Positions 16,271 through 25,118 of a stretch of DNA of 37,793 bases are shown piece by piece. This stretch comes from Gammaproteobacteria bacterium (lineage in GTDB: Bacteria; Pseudomonadota; Gammaproteobacteria; Steroidobacterales; Steroidobacteraceae): assembly GCA_025355645.1 (NCBI GenBank), contig JANXZG010000041.1, forward strand, positions 1-37,793. The letters run 5' to 3'. Under the pieces are notes generated by a model. The model was given only the letters and a program-made list of their open reading frames with translations, had not been told where the DNA came from and searched no databases. The translations under genes were made by a program, and so were the position numbers. Positions within the stretch are counted from its first letter, which is position 1. Each line of letters starts with the position of its first letter.

Positions 16271-17221
16271 TTATTGTGCCGGCGCCGGCGCTGGCGCCGG
16301 CACAGCGGGATAGGACGGCGTTCCCTGCTCGCGCAGGATGGCGAGAAGGACGTCCTGCTCGCGGGGCAGGCTGCGCATCCGCGCCAGATGCCAGCGTGCA
16401 TGGGCATTCCTTGACCAGGGCAGAAGTGGCGTATCAAAGTTCGCTGCCAGGGATTCTTGCGACTCGAGCACGCGGCGCCGCTCGGCCAAGGCAATAGCTT
16501 CCTTCGAATCCGGCGCCACCAGATGTTTTTCGATCGAGATGCCGGCGAATTCGCCGCGCACGGTGTCCCCGCGCTGCAGCGTGCGCGCGATCTTCATGCA
16601 GGAATCGCGACGCTCTGTACCAGGGGCAGGGTCCCGGCAGACCTCCTCGATAGTCGTGAAAGAAGGCACGAGTTTCGCCGCGGCCACGCTGATGACCAGC
16701 GCCAGCCGGCTCGCATCGTTCGCGGCCGTGTCCATCGGCAGCGAATTCGCCGCCGCCTTTAGCGCATCGAACATCAGCACGGCGACATCCGTCGCGTAGG
16801 CCGCGAAGTGCTTGCCCTGCGACATATCGAACAACACGCGCTCGGTCTCGACTAGGTCACCATCTTTGAATGCCACGTTAAGCGTGGGCAGCCAGGCCGC
16901 CGGATTGGCGGGCGCGACCCAGCGCATCGCGGTCGCCGCATCGCGAAAATCGCAGGGCGGCGCGATCGCGCACAGGCGCAGTCGCACCCAGGCGAAGGTC
17001 GCGCTTTCCGGTGCCAGTTCGCTCGCTTGCGCCGAAAGCTCTGGTCCGTCGGTGGGACTCAGCAGCGCCGCGGTCGCCAGCGAGTTCGCATCGCCGCGCC
17101 TGCTCAGCACGACGGCTGCCGAGAGTTTCCACTCCTTTAGTTTAACGGCCTCGGTTCGCGGCGCGCTAAACGCGGGCGGCGAGAGCAGGAGCGCGAACAG
17201 GATCCAGCCGCGCACGCTCAT
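16271..17221 (-). CDS. Exported hypothetical protein with Ala-Pro tail
   Basis: From the ATG at 17221 the product has 316 residues with a signal peptide (MSVRGWILFALLLSPPAFSA). The mature part is helical, with scattered cysteines (RLRLCAIAPPCDF, EEVCRD, DSCMKI) and no domain I recognise. It ends in PAPAPAPAQ. A frame open to 17755 exists, but its first 178 codons are the antiphase shadow of the DUF502 gene. The ATG overlaps the DUF502 stop (ATGA at 17218-17221), so the two genes are translationally coupled. Function unknown; probably periplasmic. Confidence 0.7.
   Translation of the reverse strand: MSVRGWILFALLLSPPAFSAPRTEAVKLKEWKLSAAVVLSRRGDANSLATAALLSPTDGPELSAQASELAPESATFAWVRLRLCAIAPPCDFRDAATAMRWVAPANPAAWLPTLNVAFKDGDLVETERVLFDMSQGKHFAAYATDVAVLMFDALKAAANSLPMDTAANDASRLALVISVAAAKLVPSFTTIEEVCRDPAPGTERRDSCMKIARTLQRGDTVRGEFAGISIEKHLVAPDSKEAIALAERRRVLESQESLAANFDTPLLPWSRNAHARWHLARMRSLPREQDVLLAILREQGTPSYPAVPAPAPAPAQ
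16276..16303. terminator. Perfect 11-bp GC hairpin between convergent genes, inside a coding tail
   Basis: GTGCCGGCGCC (16276-16286) pairs perfectly with GGCGCCGGCAC (16293-16303) around six bases. It lies between the convergent ridA-like and 316-residue-protein genes, but inside the latter's last codons, where it encodes an Ala-Pro repeat. TTTATT precedes it on the plus strand (16270-16275), which reads as an A/T-rich tail after the stem on the minus strand. It probably terminates the minus-strand transcript. Confidence 0.55.
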
Positions 17222-17832
17222 GGACGCAATATCGGTCCCTTGTGAGCGGCCGTGAGCCCCGCCGTGATCGCGAGACGCATTGCATCCTCGACTGAAATGT
17301 CGAGGTGTTCGACATGATCGCGGGGCAGATAGACCGTGTAGCCGCCGAAGGCGTAGCTCATCGGAAAATACACGGTGACCCAGTCGCGCCCACCGTGAGC
17401 ATTCAGCACCGGCGGCACGTCCTCGCGCGTGACAAAGCCAATTGCATGCACGCCGCCGAACCTCGCCAGCACGACTCGCTGCAGGTCGCGCTTCTCCCCG
17501 CTGCCCGAGGGCAACAGGCTCACCACATCGCGAAAGCCGCCGTAGAGCGTCTTGACTAGCGGAATCCGCCCGAGGAAATCGTCCCAGTATTTCAGCAGCA
17601 ACCTGCCGGCATAGGCATTGACGAGCGCGCCGACTACCAGCAGCAGCAGGAAGCCCGTAATCAGCCCAAGGCCGGGCCAGTAGTGTTCCGGAGATATGAT
17701 CCCGAGCCCGATCAACGCATGCCGCAGCCAGCCCTCGAGCGTATTCACGACCCACCAGATCACGTACACGGTCAACGCGAGCGGCAGGACCGTCACGAGA
17801 CCGCTCATCGTCAGTTTTAGTATCTTGCGCAT
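17218..17832 (-). CDS. DUF502 family inner-membrane protein
   Basis: The 204-residue product has two N-terminal membrane segments (residues about 10-31 and 57-80). The soluble domain shows the DUF502 block IPLVKTLYGGFRDVVSLLPS, the motif RVVLARFGGVHAIGFVTRE and a late VTVYFPMSYAFGGYTVYLPR. Family members occur widely in bacteria and are of unknown function. The gene precedes, and overlaps by ATGA, the exported 316-residue protein. It lies 12 bases after the upstream exported protein gene, so three minus-strand genes likely form one operon. Confidence 0.9.
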   Translation of the reverse strand: MRKILKLTMSGLVTVLPLALTVYVIWWVVNTLEGWLRHALIGLGIISPEHYWPGLGLITGFLLLLVVGALVNAYAGRLLLKYWDDFLGRIPLVKTLYGGFRDVVSLLPSGSGEKRDLQRVVLARFGGVHAIGFVTREDVPPVLNAHGGRDWVTVYFPMSYAFGGYTVYLPRDHVEHLDISVEDAMRLAITAGLTAAHKGPILRP

Positions 17833-17844
17833 GCCTTCATCATC

Positions 17845-18720
17845 TCACGAGGCGCAGAATTGTTGCACGGTGCGCTGTATTTCCGTAGCGGGTGCCAGCG
17901 TGCCGGTGTCAGGCCGCCATAGAAAATACCGGGTCAGCAATCCATCCGCATGCACGCCCGTGACGCTGAGCAGGCGGCTGTCGCGACGAAACTGCACTGC
18001 ATCGGCGGCTCTGCAGGGCAGGGTGCCGCGCATCTCCCCGGGTCCGGCGGGCTCGAAGACCTTGCCGTTGCGCCAGTCGAACAGGAACAGCCGATCGCAG
18101 TCACCGCCGCAGTGGCTCAGCACGAGGCTGAAGTTGCCCGCAAAGTTCGGTGCCGCCGGCAGGGACTGCTGCAGCCGGGCACGCTCATCGTTGCTCAGCG
18201 AACCTTCCATGAACTCCGGCCGGGGAGCGGTGCTCGCTTCGTAAGGCGGCGCCCGGTACTCCGAGAATCGCGGTGCAGACAGGGGTTCGGCCGCGATGCT
18301 CGTCTCGATGCCGCGGATGCGATCGAGCTGCGCGGCGATTGCATCGGAGAGATACCAGTCATCGATGTTGATCTCGGCGCGGGCCGTATGGGCGGTCACG
18401 TTGACGTTCGCCAGCGTATGGTCGGCCCCGGTGTACGCCCCATAGATATTCGGGGCACCGGGCTCGCGCGGCGCGAGGAATATCAGGTAGCGACCGGCGG
18501 GGACCTCGACGGCAAATTTATTCTGCCCCGGCGCGATCGGGATCGTACGGATGCGCGAGGTGTCGACCTCGCAGATATAGGCCATCATTGGCGGCGCAGA
18601 TTGCCCCGGAAAGCCGATCTGCCCCTCGATGTAGGCTGCGCGCGCCGCGGGGCTCGCGAAGAAGCCGGCGACTGCGCCGAGCGCTGCCACCGCGACTGAT
18701 GTCGGCAAACGCATGCTCAA
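17845..18720 (-). CDS. Exported hypothetical protein
   Basis: The product has up to 291 residues with a signal peptide (LPTSVAVAALGAVAGFFAS, cleavage probably at ARA). The mature N-terminal half contains VPAGRYLIFLAPREPGA, which resembles a carboxypeptidase-regulatory-like beta sandwich. The C-terminal half (FSLVLSHCGGDCDRLFLFDW, then GKVFEPAG and CRAADAVQFRRDSRLLSVTG) looks like beta-propeller or lipoprotein-type surface sequence. Two cysteines in HCGGDC could bind a metal or form a disulfide. Starts are ambiguous: a TTG at 18720 has GGGAG nine bases upstream, while the ATG at 18714 is more conventional. Function unknown. Confidence 0.7.
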   Translation of the reverse strand: MSMRLPTSVAVAALGAVAGFFASPAARAAYIEGQIGFPGQSAPPMMAYICEVDTSRIRTIPIAPGQNKFAVEVPAGRYLIFLAPREPGAPNIYGAYTGADHTLANVNVTAHTARAEINIDDWYLSDAIAAQLDRIRGIETSIAAEPLSAPRFSEYRAPPYEASTAPRPEFMEGSLSNDERARLQQSLPAAPNFAGNFSLVLSHCGGDCDRLFLFDWRNGKVFEPAGPGEMRGTLPCRAADAVQFRRDSRLLSVTGVHADGLLTRYFLWRPDTGTLAPATEIQRTVQQFCAS

Positions 18721-18774
18721 GACAGTAAACTCCCGTAGCGGCTTAACCCTTCACCAACATGGTAGCGATGCACG

Positions 18775-19275
18775 ATGACACAAGCCACTGATGTCCATAT
18801 TAGCGCCGCGACCCTGGCCGATGTGCCACTGATCCTCGAGTTGATCCGCGGGCTCGCGATCTACGAAAAACTGGAGGACCAGGTCGTGGTCAGCGAGGCG
18901 ATCCTGCGGGAATCGCTATTTGGTGCAGGCGGCGGCGCCGAGTGCCTGATCGCGCGCGTGCAAGGCCAGGCGGCCGGGTTTGCGCTGTTTTTCCACAACT
19001 TTTCGACCTGGCTCGGCCGACGCGGACTGTATCTCGAGGATTTGTTTGTGCAGCCTGCGTTTCGCGGCCATGGCGTCGGCAAGGCCCTGCTGACTCACCT
19101 TGCCGGGATCGCGGTGGCAAGGGACTGCGGGCGTTTTGAATGGCAGGTGCTCGACTGGAACCAGAGCGCCCGGGATTTCTACGAAAAACTCGGAGCCCGG
19201 CCCAATGCCGGCTGGATCAATTACCGGATCACCGGCGATGCCCTACGCCGCCTGGCGAAGTCCGCCAGTCACTGA
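18775..19275 (+). CDS. GNAT N-acetyltransferase, diamine/spermidine acetyltransferase-like
   Basis: The 166-residue product has a full GNAT domain. The acetyl-CoA site is GLYLEDLFVQPAFRGHGVGK (R-G-H-G-V-G loop), followed by FEWQVLDWNQSARDFYEKLG. The LYLEDLFV and EWQVLDWN blocks are characteristic of the SSAT/thialysine acetyltransferase subgroup, which acetylates polyamines, diamines or lysine analogues. The amine substrate is inferred only from these blocks. It is cytoplasmic. Its last seven bases overlap the end of the convergent gspB-like gene. A polyamine link would fit the spermidine-dehydrogenase-like gene 12 kb downstream, but nothing connects them directly. Confidence 0.88.
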   Translation: MTQATDVHISAATLADVPLILELIRGLAIYEKLEDQVVVSEAILRESLFGAGGGAECLIARVQGQAAGFALFFHNFSTWLGRRGLYLEDLFVQPAFRGHGVGKALLTHLAGIAVARDCGRFEWQVLDWNQSARDFYEKLGARPNAGWINYRITGDALRRLAKSASH

Positions 19276-19916
19276 CGGGGCAGCAGGAAGCGCACGCCCT
19301 GGTAGTTCAGCACGACGCCATCGCGGCGGATGTGCTCGATACTGAGGCCTTCCGGCAGCAACGCGCCCTCGCGGTACTTGCGCATGTTGATATAGACAAA
19401 GCGATCCGCCGCGCGTGTCGCGTACACATGCACATCAAGATGCAGATCCGGCAGGGATTGTCCGCCCGCCAGAGTGACCTGGCTGATTTCCGGCAGCAGC
19501 TCATCGTCCTGCGCCCCGCTTTCCGGCACGGCAGGCTCGGCGCGCTGCCGCGCAGCCCGGGGGCCTGGCACATTGATGCTCGCGCCAGGTTCCGGCTGGT
19601 CCACCGGGATCTCCGGAGCGTAGACCGGAGCGGTGTCGAGCGGGCTAAAATGGCTCGGGCTCGGTGCGGGTGCTGCCGTGCCTTTCGCCGGGAGGGGCGC
19701 CGGTGAAGCTGCCGTCGCCGGCGCGGCGGGCGTTTGCTGCCTGAGCAGCATCACGGCCAGTATCACGACGTTGATTCCCAGCAGCATGCAAATGATGATC
19801 GCCCACGCCGGCAGGCGCCGCCGGCGTGCGCTGATGCCGCTGTCCACCAGGCCCGGTCCCAGCTGGCGCTGTCTTTCAGACTCCGATTTCTTCAACGCAT
19901 CGAGGATGAATGACAT
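19269..19916 (-). CDS. gspB: General secretion pathway protein B (GspB)
   Basis: The 215-residue product starts MSFILDALKKSESERQRQLG, the near-invariant start of GspB/ExeB-like proteins. A basic patch precedes one membrane segment (about 36-58), followed by a Pro/Ala-rich periplasmic linker and a C-terminal GspB domain (LPDLHLDVHVYATRAADRFV, then YREGALLPEGLSIEHI and LNYQGVRFLLPR). GspB works with GspA to insert the type II secretion secretin through the cell wall. The gene starts eight bases after the GspA stop, as expected for the pair. The rest of the type II system is not in the window. Confidence 0.93.
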   Translation of the reverse strand: MSFILDALKKSESERQRQLGPGLVDSGISARRRRLPAWAIIICMLLGINVVILAVMLLRQQTPAAPATAASPAPLPAKGTAAPAPSPSHFSPLDTAPVYAPEIPVDQPEPGASINVPGPRAARQRAEPAVPESGAQDDELLPEISQVTLAGGQSLPDLHLDVHVYATRAADRFVYINMRKYREGALLPEGLSIEHIRRDGVVLNYQGVRFLLPRQ

Positions 19917-19924
19917 GTGGTCCC

Positions 19925-21571
19925 CTATCCGCCGCGCGCCGGGGGCGGCTCGAGCAGCGGTGACTGCGGATCCGCAAGCGTCGAATCCAGCACGACCTGC
20001 GTCAGCACGCCGGCTACGCCATCGGCAACCAGCCGGTGTTGGCGCTGGAATTCCTGCACCGCATCGGCAAGCGCCTGGTCATAGACATCGCCATGCTCCG
20101 GATCCACCGATGAGCCGTGCAGCGCGCTCAGCTTGCGTCGCAACCAGCGCACCGCCTCGCCACTGCTGCCGATGGCGAGTCGGCGCGCGCGCGCCGACTT
20201 GGGGCGCCATACAATCGTGAAATCTCCGAACCACAGCCGTGAGACCGTATCGAGCGGCACCCGTTCGCTGCGCTCCCCCAGCGTGAGCGTCGCGCTCTGG
20301 TTGTCGAGCGCCGTGAGCACCACCCGATGACGCTGGCCATGTTGATCGGTCAGCGTCAGCACCGCGGGCCTGTTCAGCATGTGCACCTGCGCCCAGGACC
20401 CATGCTGATCGAGGCAGGCAAGACCTGCCTTCGCAGCCTGCCCGCAAGGGTCCTGGTCGCCGGTCAGCGCGGTACCCCAAAGCGCCAGCAGCCGCCGGTA
20501 CGCGCCTGCTTCCGTGGTGGTCGCCGCATTCTCGGCCAACAGCGCCTCGAGATCCGCTGCGGGCGCGGGCTTGGGCGTTGGGCGGCTTTCCGCAATGGCG
20601 GCGGAGGGCGCCTCGGCGGCAACAGATGCCGGCGTCGTCATCGTCGGGGGTGCGCCTGTGCGCACCGGAACCCATAAATGCCACGGGATGAAGAATATCG
20701 CCGCGACCGCTGCAATGGTCAGGCAAGCGGCGAGCCAGGATGCCCAGCGTGGGAAGTAGCGCCGGCCGTACACCTCACCTGCGGCGCGTCGCACCAGCGC
20801 AGCATTCACGGTGCGCTGCTCGCGCGTGTAAGCGCCCAGCAAGGCCCGGTCGCAGCACACATTGACGATGCGCGGTATGCCGCCTGACAGGCGGTGAATT
20901 TCGCGAAGTGCGCCGGGCGTGAAAAGTTCCGCCGAGACGCCCGCCACGCGCACTCGATGGCGAACGTATTCGCGCGTCTCCTCGCCGCTGAGCGGGCTCA
21001 AGTGATACCGCCCGGTGATCCGCTGCGCGAGCTGCCGCAGCTCGTTGCGATCCAGCATCTCGGCAAGTTCAGGCTGGCCGATCAGGATGATCTGCAGCAG
21101 TTTCTGCGTCGGCGTTTCAAGATTCGTCAGCAGGCGAACCTGCTCGAGGACCCCGGCCGAGAGATTCTGCGCTTCATCGACGATGACCGTGACGCGCCGC
21201 CCCTCCGAATGGGCCTTCAGCAAGCGCCGGTTCAGCGCATCGACCAGGGACTTAACACTGTCGCGCTCGGTGGCGTCGATCTCCACACCCAGCTCCTCGC
21301 AAATACTCAGCAGGAATTCGGTCGGCGTGATGCGCGGATTCAGTATCACGGCCACATCCGCGTGCTGTGGTATGCGCGACAGCAGCGTGCGCACGACCGT
21401 GGTCTTGCCGGTGCCAACCTCCCCGGTCAGCTGGATGAATCCGCCAGATTCGTTAATGCCGTACAGCAGGTGCGCCAGGGCCTCGGCATGGCGCTCGCTA
21501 AGATAGAGATAGCGCGGATCGGGCGTGATCGCGAAGGGTTTCTCGCTGAGACCGAAATAACTCGTGTACAT
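19925..21571 (-). CDS. gspA: ExeA/GspA-like AAA ATPase with peptidoglycan-binding domain
   Basis: The 548-residue product has an N-terminal AAA domain with the typical start MYTSYFGLSEKPFAITPDPR. Walker A is GEVGTGKTT (residues 50-58) and Walker B is VTVIVDEAQN (127-136). A membrane segment follows near residue 285. The periplasmic part has a C39-peptidase-like region and a C-terminal PG_binding_1 domain (AVRWLRRKLSALHG, then ALADAVQEFQRQHRLVADGV). ExeA couples ATP hydrolysis to peptidoglycan remodelling so the secretin can assemble. It is followed at eight bases by gspB and preceded at 17 bases by fadE. Confidence 0.93.
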   Translation of the reverse strand: MYTSYFGLSEKPFAITPDPRYLYLSERHAEALAHLLYGINESGGFIQLTGEVGTGKTTVVRTLLSRIPQHADVAVILNPRITPTEFLLSICEELGVEIDATERDSVKSLVDALNRRLLKAHSEGRRVTVIVDEAQNLSAGVLEQVRLLTNLETPTQKLLQIILIGQPELAEMLDRNELRQLAQRITGRYHLSPLSGEETREYVRHRVRVAGVSAELFTPGALREIHRLSGGIPRIVNVCCDRALLGAYTREQRTVNAALVRRAAGEVYGRRYFPRWASWLAACLTIAAVAAIFFIPWHLWVPVRTGAPPTMTTPASVAAEAPSAAIAESRPTPKPAPAADLEALLAENAATTTEAGAYRRLLALWGTALTGDQDPCGQAAKAGLACLDQHGSWAQVHMLNRPAVLTLTDQHGQRHRVVLTALDNQSATLTLGERSERVPLDTVSRLWFGDFTIVWRPKSARARRLAIGSSGEAVRWLRRKLSALHGSSVDPEHGDVYDQALADAVQEFQRQHRLVADGVAGVLTQVVLDSTLADPQSPLLEPPPARGG

Positions 21572-21588
21572 ATCAGTCTACGAGCGGT

Positions 21589-24057
21589 TCAGGTCGCCCC
21601 GCGCTGGGTGCCGATATCCTGCGGCGAGAAATCATCGACATTCAGCAGGTCCATGACCTTGGCGTCGTAGCGCGTCAAGGTATCCGCTTCGCTCGCCAAG
21701 AGGATGCCTTGCTGCAGCGCCTGGCGGATCTGTCCCGGCAGATCGAGCGCGGTGATCTTGCCGGTCTTGACACCCTCGACGCGGATACGTTTTTCGAGCG
21801 CTTCGGCCGCCTCGGCCAATACCAGCACCTCCTGCAGAAGTCCAAGGGGATTGTGCGGGGCGAGCGTGTTGTAGAGCGGCGCGCATAGTCTTTCGCGTGC
21901 CTCTCCCGGCGTCATGACCAGCTTGGCGATTTCCCGTCCCGACCGGTCGCTCGGCGGAAAATAGGTCAGGCCGCGCGGAAAAATCACGAGCCGCATCAGC
22001 GCGGCGAGCATCCTGTTTGGGAAATTGCGCAGGAACTGGTGCAGCTGTTCCTGCGCCTGGTATAAAAGGCTCCGGCAGGCCCAGTCGATCAGCGGCAGGT
22101 CCGCCTTCGGACTGCCCTGGTTCGCATGGTGCTTCAGCACCATCGAGGCCAGATACATCATCGACAGCACATCACCGAGTCTCGCGGACAGCGTTTCCTT
22201 CTTTTTCAGGTAACCGCCGAGTGCCAGCATCGCCACGTCCGCAGCGAACGAGAACGAGGCGCTGTAGCGATTGATATGCTGGAAATAGCGCCGGGTCGGG
22301 CCGCTCACCGGAACCCGCGTGAAGCGTGCGAAGGTCATCGCCATCACGATGGAGCGCGCCGCATTTGATAGAGCGTAGCCGATATGGCCAAGCAACGCCT
22401 TGTCAAAGTCGAGCACGCCCTTCTCGCGGTCCGGATTGCGCGCCGCATTCATTTCCTTCAGCACCCACGGGTGGCAGCGTACCGCGCCCTGTCCGAAGAT
22501 GATCAGGCTGCGGGTCAGGATGTTGGCACCTTCGACCGTGATTGCCACCGGCACGATCTGGTAATTGCGGCCAAGATAATTCTTTGGCCCCAGGCAGATG
22601 CCCTTGCCGCCGTGCACGTCCATCGCATCGTTCGCGACCATGCGGCCGAGTTCAGTCACGTGATACTTCAGCATCGCCGAAGGGACACTGGGCTTCTCGC
22701 CGCCGTCGATCGCACCGGCCGTGACCGAGCGCGCCGCGTCCATGATGTAGGTGCGCGCTGCCATGCGCGCGATCACCTGCTCCACGCCCTCGAACTTGCC
22801 AACCGGCATGTTGAACTGGCGCCGGATACGGGTATAGGCGGCCGAGGCATACACGCCAGCCTTGGCCGCGCCGGTGGCGTTCGAGGGTAGCGAAATGCAG
22901 CGTCCCACCGAGAGCTGCTCGACCAGCATGCGCCAGCCTTGTCCGGCCATCTTGAATCCGCCGATGATCGCATCGACCGGCACAAACACATCGACACCCT
23001 GGATCGGGCCGTTCTGAAACGGCACATCGAGCGGCAGATGGCGCCGCCCGATCGTGACCCCCTGCGTCATGCGCGGAATCAATGCACAAGTGATGCCCAG
23101 ATCCGTCACCCCGCTCAACAGCTTGTCCGGATCGAACAGTCGAAACGCGAGCCCGATCACCGTGGCGATCGGGGCGAGCGTGATGTAGCGCTTGGAGAAA
23201 TTCAGGCGGATACCGGTGATCTCGCGACCCTGCCAGATTCCCTTGCAGATGATGCCGGTGTCGGGGATCGAGGCGGCATCGGAACCTGCCCGCGGGCCGG
23301 TCAGCGCAAAGCACGGGACGTCCTCGCCGCGCGCGAGGCGCGGCAGGAAATGCTCTTTTTGCTCGGGCGTGCCGTAATGCAATAAAAGCTCCGCCGGCCC
23401 CAGGGAATTGGGCACGGCGATCGTTGAGGAGGCTGTCGCGCAGCGCGACGATACCTTGGCAAGCACACATGAATGCCCATACGCGGAGAACTCCAGTCCG
23501 CCGTAACGTTTTGGGATGATCATCGCGAAGAACCCGGCTGACTTCAGGAACTCCCACACCTCGGGCGGCAGGTCGCCGCGCCGGTGCGTGATGTCCCAAT
23601 CATCGAGCATCTCGCACAATCGCTCGCAGGGGCCATCGAGGAAGGCCCGCTCGTCGGCGCGCAGCTCAGGCGCACGCGCCGACATCAGTTTGTTCCAGTC
23701 CGGTCCACCCGTGAACAGCTCGCCATCCCACCAGACGGTGCCCGCCTCCAGTGCTTCGCGCTCGGTCGAGGACATCGCCGGCAGCATGCGCAGGTAGGCT
23801 TTCAGGAATGGGCGCGTGATGAGCCACACGCGCAGCGGGCGCAGGTTTAGCAGCACGAGTAAAAAGACCGGAAGGGAGGCGATGATCTTCCAGGCGTCGG
23901 CGACGTCCCAGAGCACCCAGTACGCCACGGTCAGCGCACCCAGCGTGAGCGTCGAGACGCTGAGCCCTGCGCGCCGGTAGGCCAGTATCATCAGGATCAC
24001 GAGGGTCAGCGCGCCCCATCCGAGGGCGAGGAGCACGCAATGCAGGGATATCTCCAT
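21589..24057 (-). CDS. fadE: Acyl-CoA dehydrogenase, FadE type
   Basis: The 822-residue product matches the unusual length of FadE (about 815 in E. coli). It has N-terminal membrane segments within about residues 1-75, then an acyl-CoA dehydrogenase core: FFAMIIPKRYGGLEFSAYGH, CFALTGPRAGSDAASIPDTG and DAMDVHGGKGICLGPKNYLG. A long C-terminal extension typical of FadE follows (FPRGLTYFPPSDRSGREIAK). It catalyses the first step of fatty-acid beta-oxidation, passing electrons via FAD and ETF. It lies between mdh and gspA with gaps of 34 and 17 bases, implying shared transcription with them. Confidence 0.95.
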   Translation of the reverse strand: MEISLHCVLLALGWGALTLVILMILAYRRAGLSVSTLTLGALTVAYWVLWDVADAWKIIASLPVFLLVLLNLRPLRVWLITRPFLKAYLRMLPAMSSTEREALEAGTVWWDGELFTGGPDWNKLMSARAPELRADERAFLDGPCERLCEMLDDWDITHRRGDLPPEVWEFLKSAGFFAMIIPKRYGGLEFSAYGHSCVLAKVSSRCATASSTIAVPNSLGPAELLLHYGTPEQKEHFLPRLARGEDVPCFALTGPRAGSDAASIPDTGIICKGIWQGREITGIRLNFSKRYITLAPIATVIGLAFRLFDPDKLLSGVTDLGITCALIPRMTQGVTIGRRHLPLDVPFQNGPIQGVDVFVPVDAIIGGFKMAGQGWRMLVEQLSVGRCISLPSNATGAAKAGVYASAAYTRIRRQFNMPVGKFEGVEQVIARMAARTYIMDAARSVTAGAIDGGEKPSVPSAMLKYHVTELGRMVANDAMDVHGGKGICLGPKNYLGRNYQIVPVAITVEGANILTRSLIIFGQGAVRCHPWVLKEMNAARNPDREKGVLDFDKALLGHIGYALSNAARSIVMAMTFARFTRVPVSGPTRRYFQHINRYSASFSFAADVAMLALGGYLKKKETLSARLGDVLSMMYLASMVLKHHANQGSPKADLPLIDWACRSLLYQAQEQLHQFLRNFPNRMLAALMRLVIFPRGLTYFPPSDRSGREIAKLVMTPGEARERLCAPLYNTLAPHNPLGLLQEVLVLAEAAEALEKRIRVEGVKTGKITALDLPGQIRQALQQGILLASEADTLTRYDAKVMDLLNVDDFSPQDIGTQRGAT

Positions 24058-24091
24058 GGTCCCTACTATAGGCCGCAGCAGCTAGGGGCGG

Positions 24092-25069
24092 CTAGAGCAG
24101 GTCTTTCACGCCGTCACGTTCTTCACATAGTTCATCGTAGGTCGCCTGCATGCGCGAACGGCTGAAATCATCGATCGGTAGTCCCTGCACGATGGAGTAC
24201 TGACCGTTCTGGCAGGTGACGGGGAATGAGTAAATGACACCAGCCGCAATGCCGTAGCTGCCGTCGGACGGCACCGCCATACTGACCCAGTCGCCCGAGG
24301 CGCTGCCGAGGGCCCAGTCGTGAATGTGATCGATGGCGGCCGCCGCCGCCGATGCGGCCGAGGAGGTGCCGCGCGCCTTGATGACGGCGGCGCCGCGCTG
24401 CTGCACGGTCGGAATGTAGTTTTCCCGGAACCATTGATCGCCGACGACGCCGAGGGCGGGCTTGCCGGAAATGGTGGCGTGGTGCAGATCGGGATACTGC
24501 GTGCCGGAGTGATTGCCCCAGATGATGATGTGGCGAACGTCGGCGACCGCAACGCCTGCTTTTAGCGCCACCTGTGCGCGGCCGCGGTTGTGATCGAGGC
24601 GGGTCATCGCGGTGAAGTTCTTCGGATTCAGCGCCGGCGCGTTGCGTTGAGCAATCAGCGAATTCGTGTTGGCCGGATTGCCTACGACCAGGACGCGGAC
24701 GTCGCGGCTCGCGACCTCGTTCATCGCCTTGCCCTGTGCTGAGAAGATCTTGGCGTTCTCCAGCAGCAAATCCTTGCGCTCCATGCCGGGACCCCGGGGC
24801 CTCGCGCCCACCAGCATCGCATAGTCGCAATCCCTGAAAGCTATTTTCGCATCATCGGTTGCGCTGATGCGGTTCAGGGTCGCGAAGGCGCAGTCATGCA
24901 GTTCCATCACGACGCCGGATACCGTGCCAAGTGCCGGCGAGATTTCCAGCAGATTCAGATTGATGGGCTGGTCGGCTCCGAGCATCTGGCCGGACGCAAC
25001 CCGAAACGCAAGGGCGTAGCCAATGTTGCCGGCGGCCCCGGTGATGGTGATGGTGACTGGCTTCTTCAT
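24092..25069 (-). CDS. mdh: Malate dehydrogenase (NAD-dependent)
   Basis: The 325-residue product interconverts malate and oxaloacetate in the TCA cycle. It shows the NAD-binding [20 protein letters not shown], the substrate-binding loop [27 protein letters not shown], and the catalytic histidine in [14 protein letters not shown]. The length and the GAAGxIGY start place it in the roughly 327-residue type used by many beta- and gammaproteobacteria rather than the 312-residue enteric type. The ATG at 25069 is chosen over an upstream start at 25087 because GGAG lies eight bases before it. A short stem (CCGGC 25079-25083 with GCCGG 25093-25097) borders this ribosome site and could modulate it. 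Confidence 0.96.
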   Translation of the reverse strand: MKKPVTITITGAAGNIGYALAFRVASGQMLGADQPINLNLLEISPALGTVSGVVMELHDCAFATLNRISATDDAKIAFRDCDYAMLVGARPRGPGMERKDLLLENAKIFSAQGKAMNEVASRDVRVLVVGNPANTNSLIAQRNAPALNPKNFTAMTRLDHNRGRAQVALKAGVAVADVRHIIIWGNHSGTQYPDLHHATISGKPALGVVGDQWFRENYIPTVQQRGAAVIKARGTSSAASAAAAAIDHIHDWALGSASGDWVSMAVPSDGSYGIAAGVIYSFPVTCQNGQYSIVQGLPIDDFSRSRMQATYDELCEERDGVKDLL

Positions 25070-25118
25070 ATCGCGGCTCCGGCCCAAAGGGTGCCGGATT
25101 CTAGCTCAATTTGTGCCA

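Noticed and set aside
17222..17755. N-terminal extension of the 316-residue exported protein
   Set aside because: This stretch is the antiphase reading of the DUF502 gene; the signal peptide and ATGA overlap fix the start at 17221.
22652..23599. 315-codon minus-strand ORF
   Set aside because: Out-of-frame shadow of fadE with Arg/Pro/His-rich composition.
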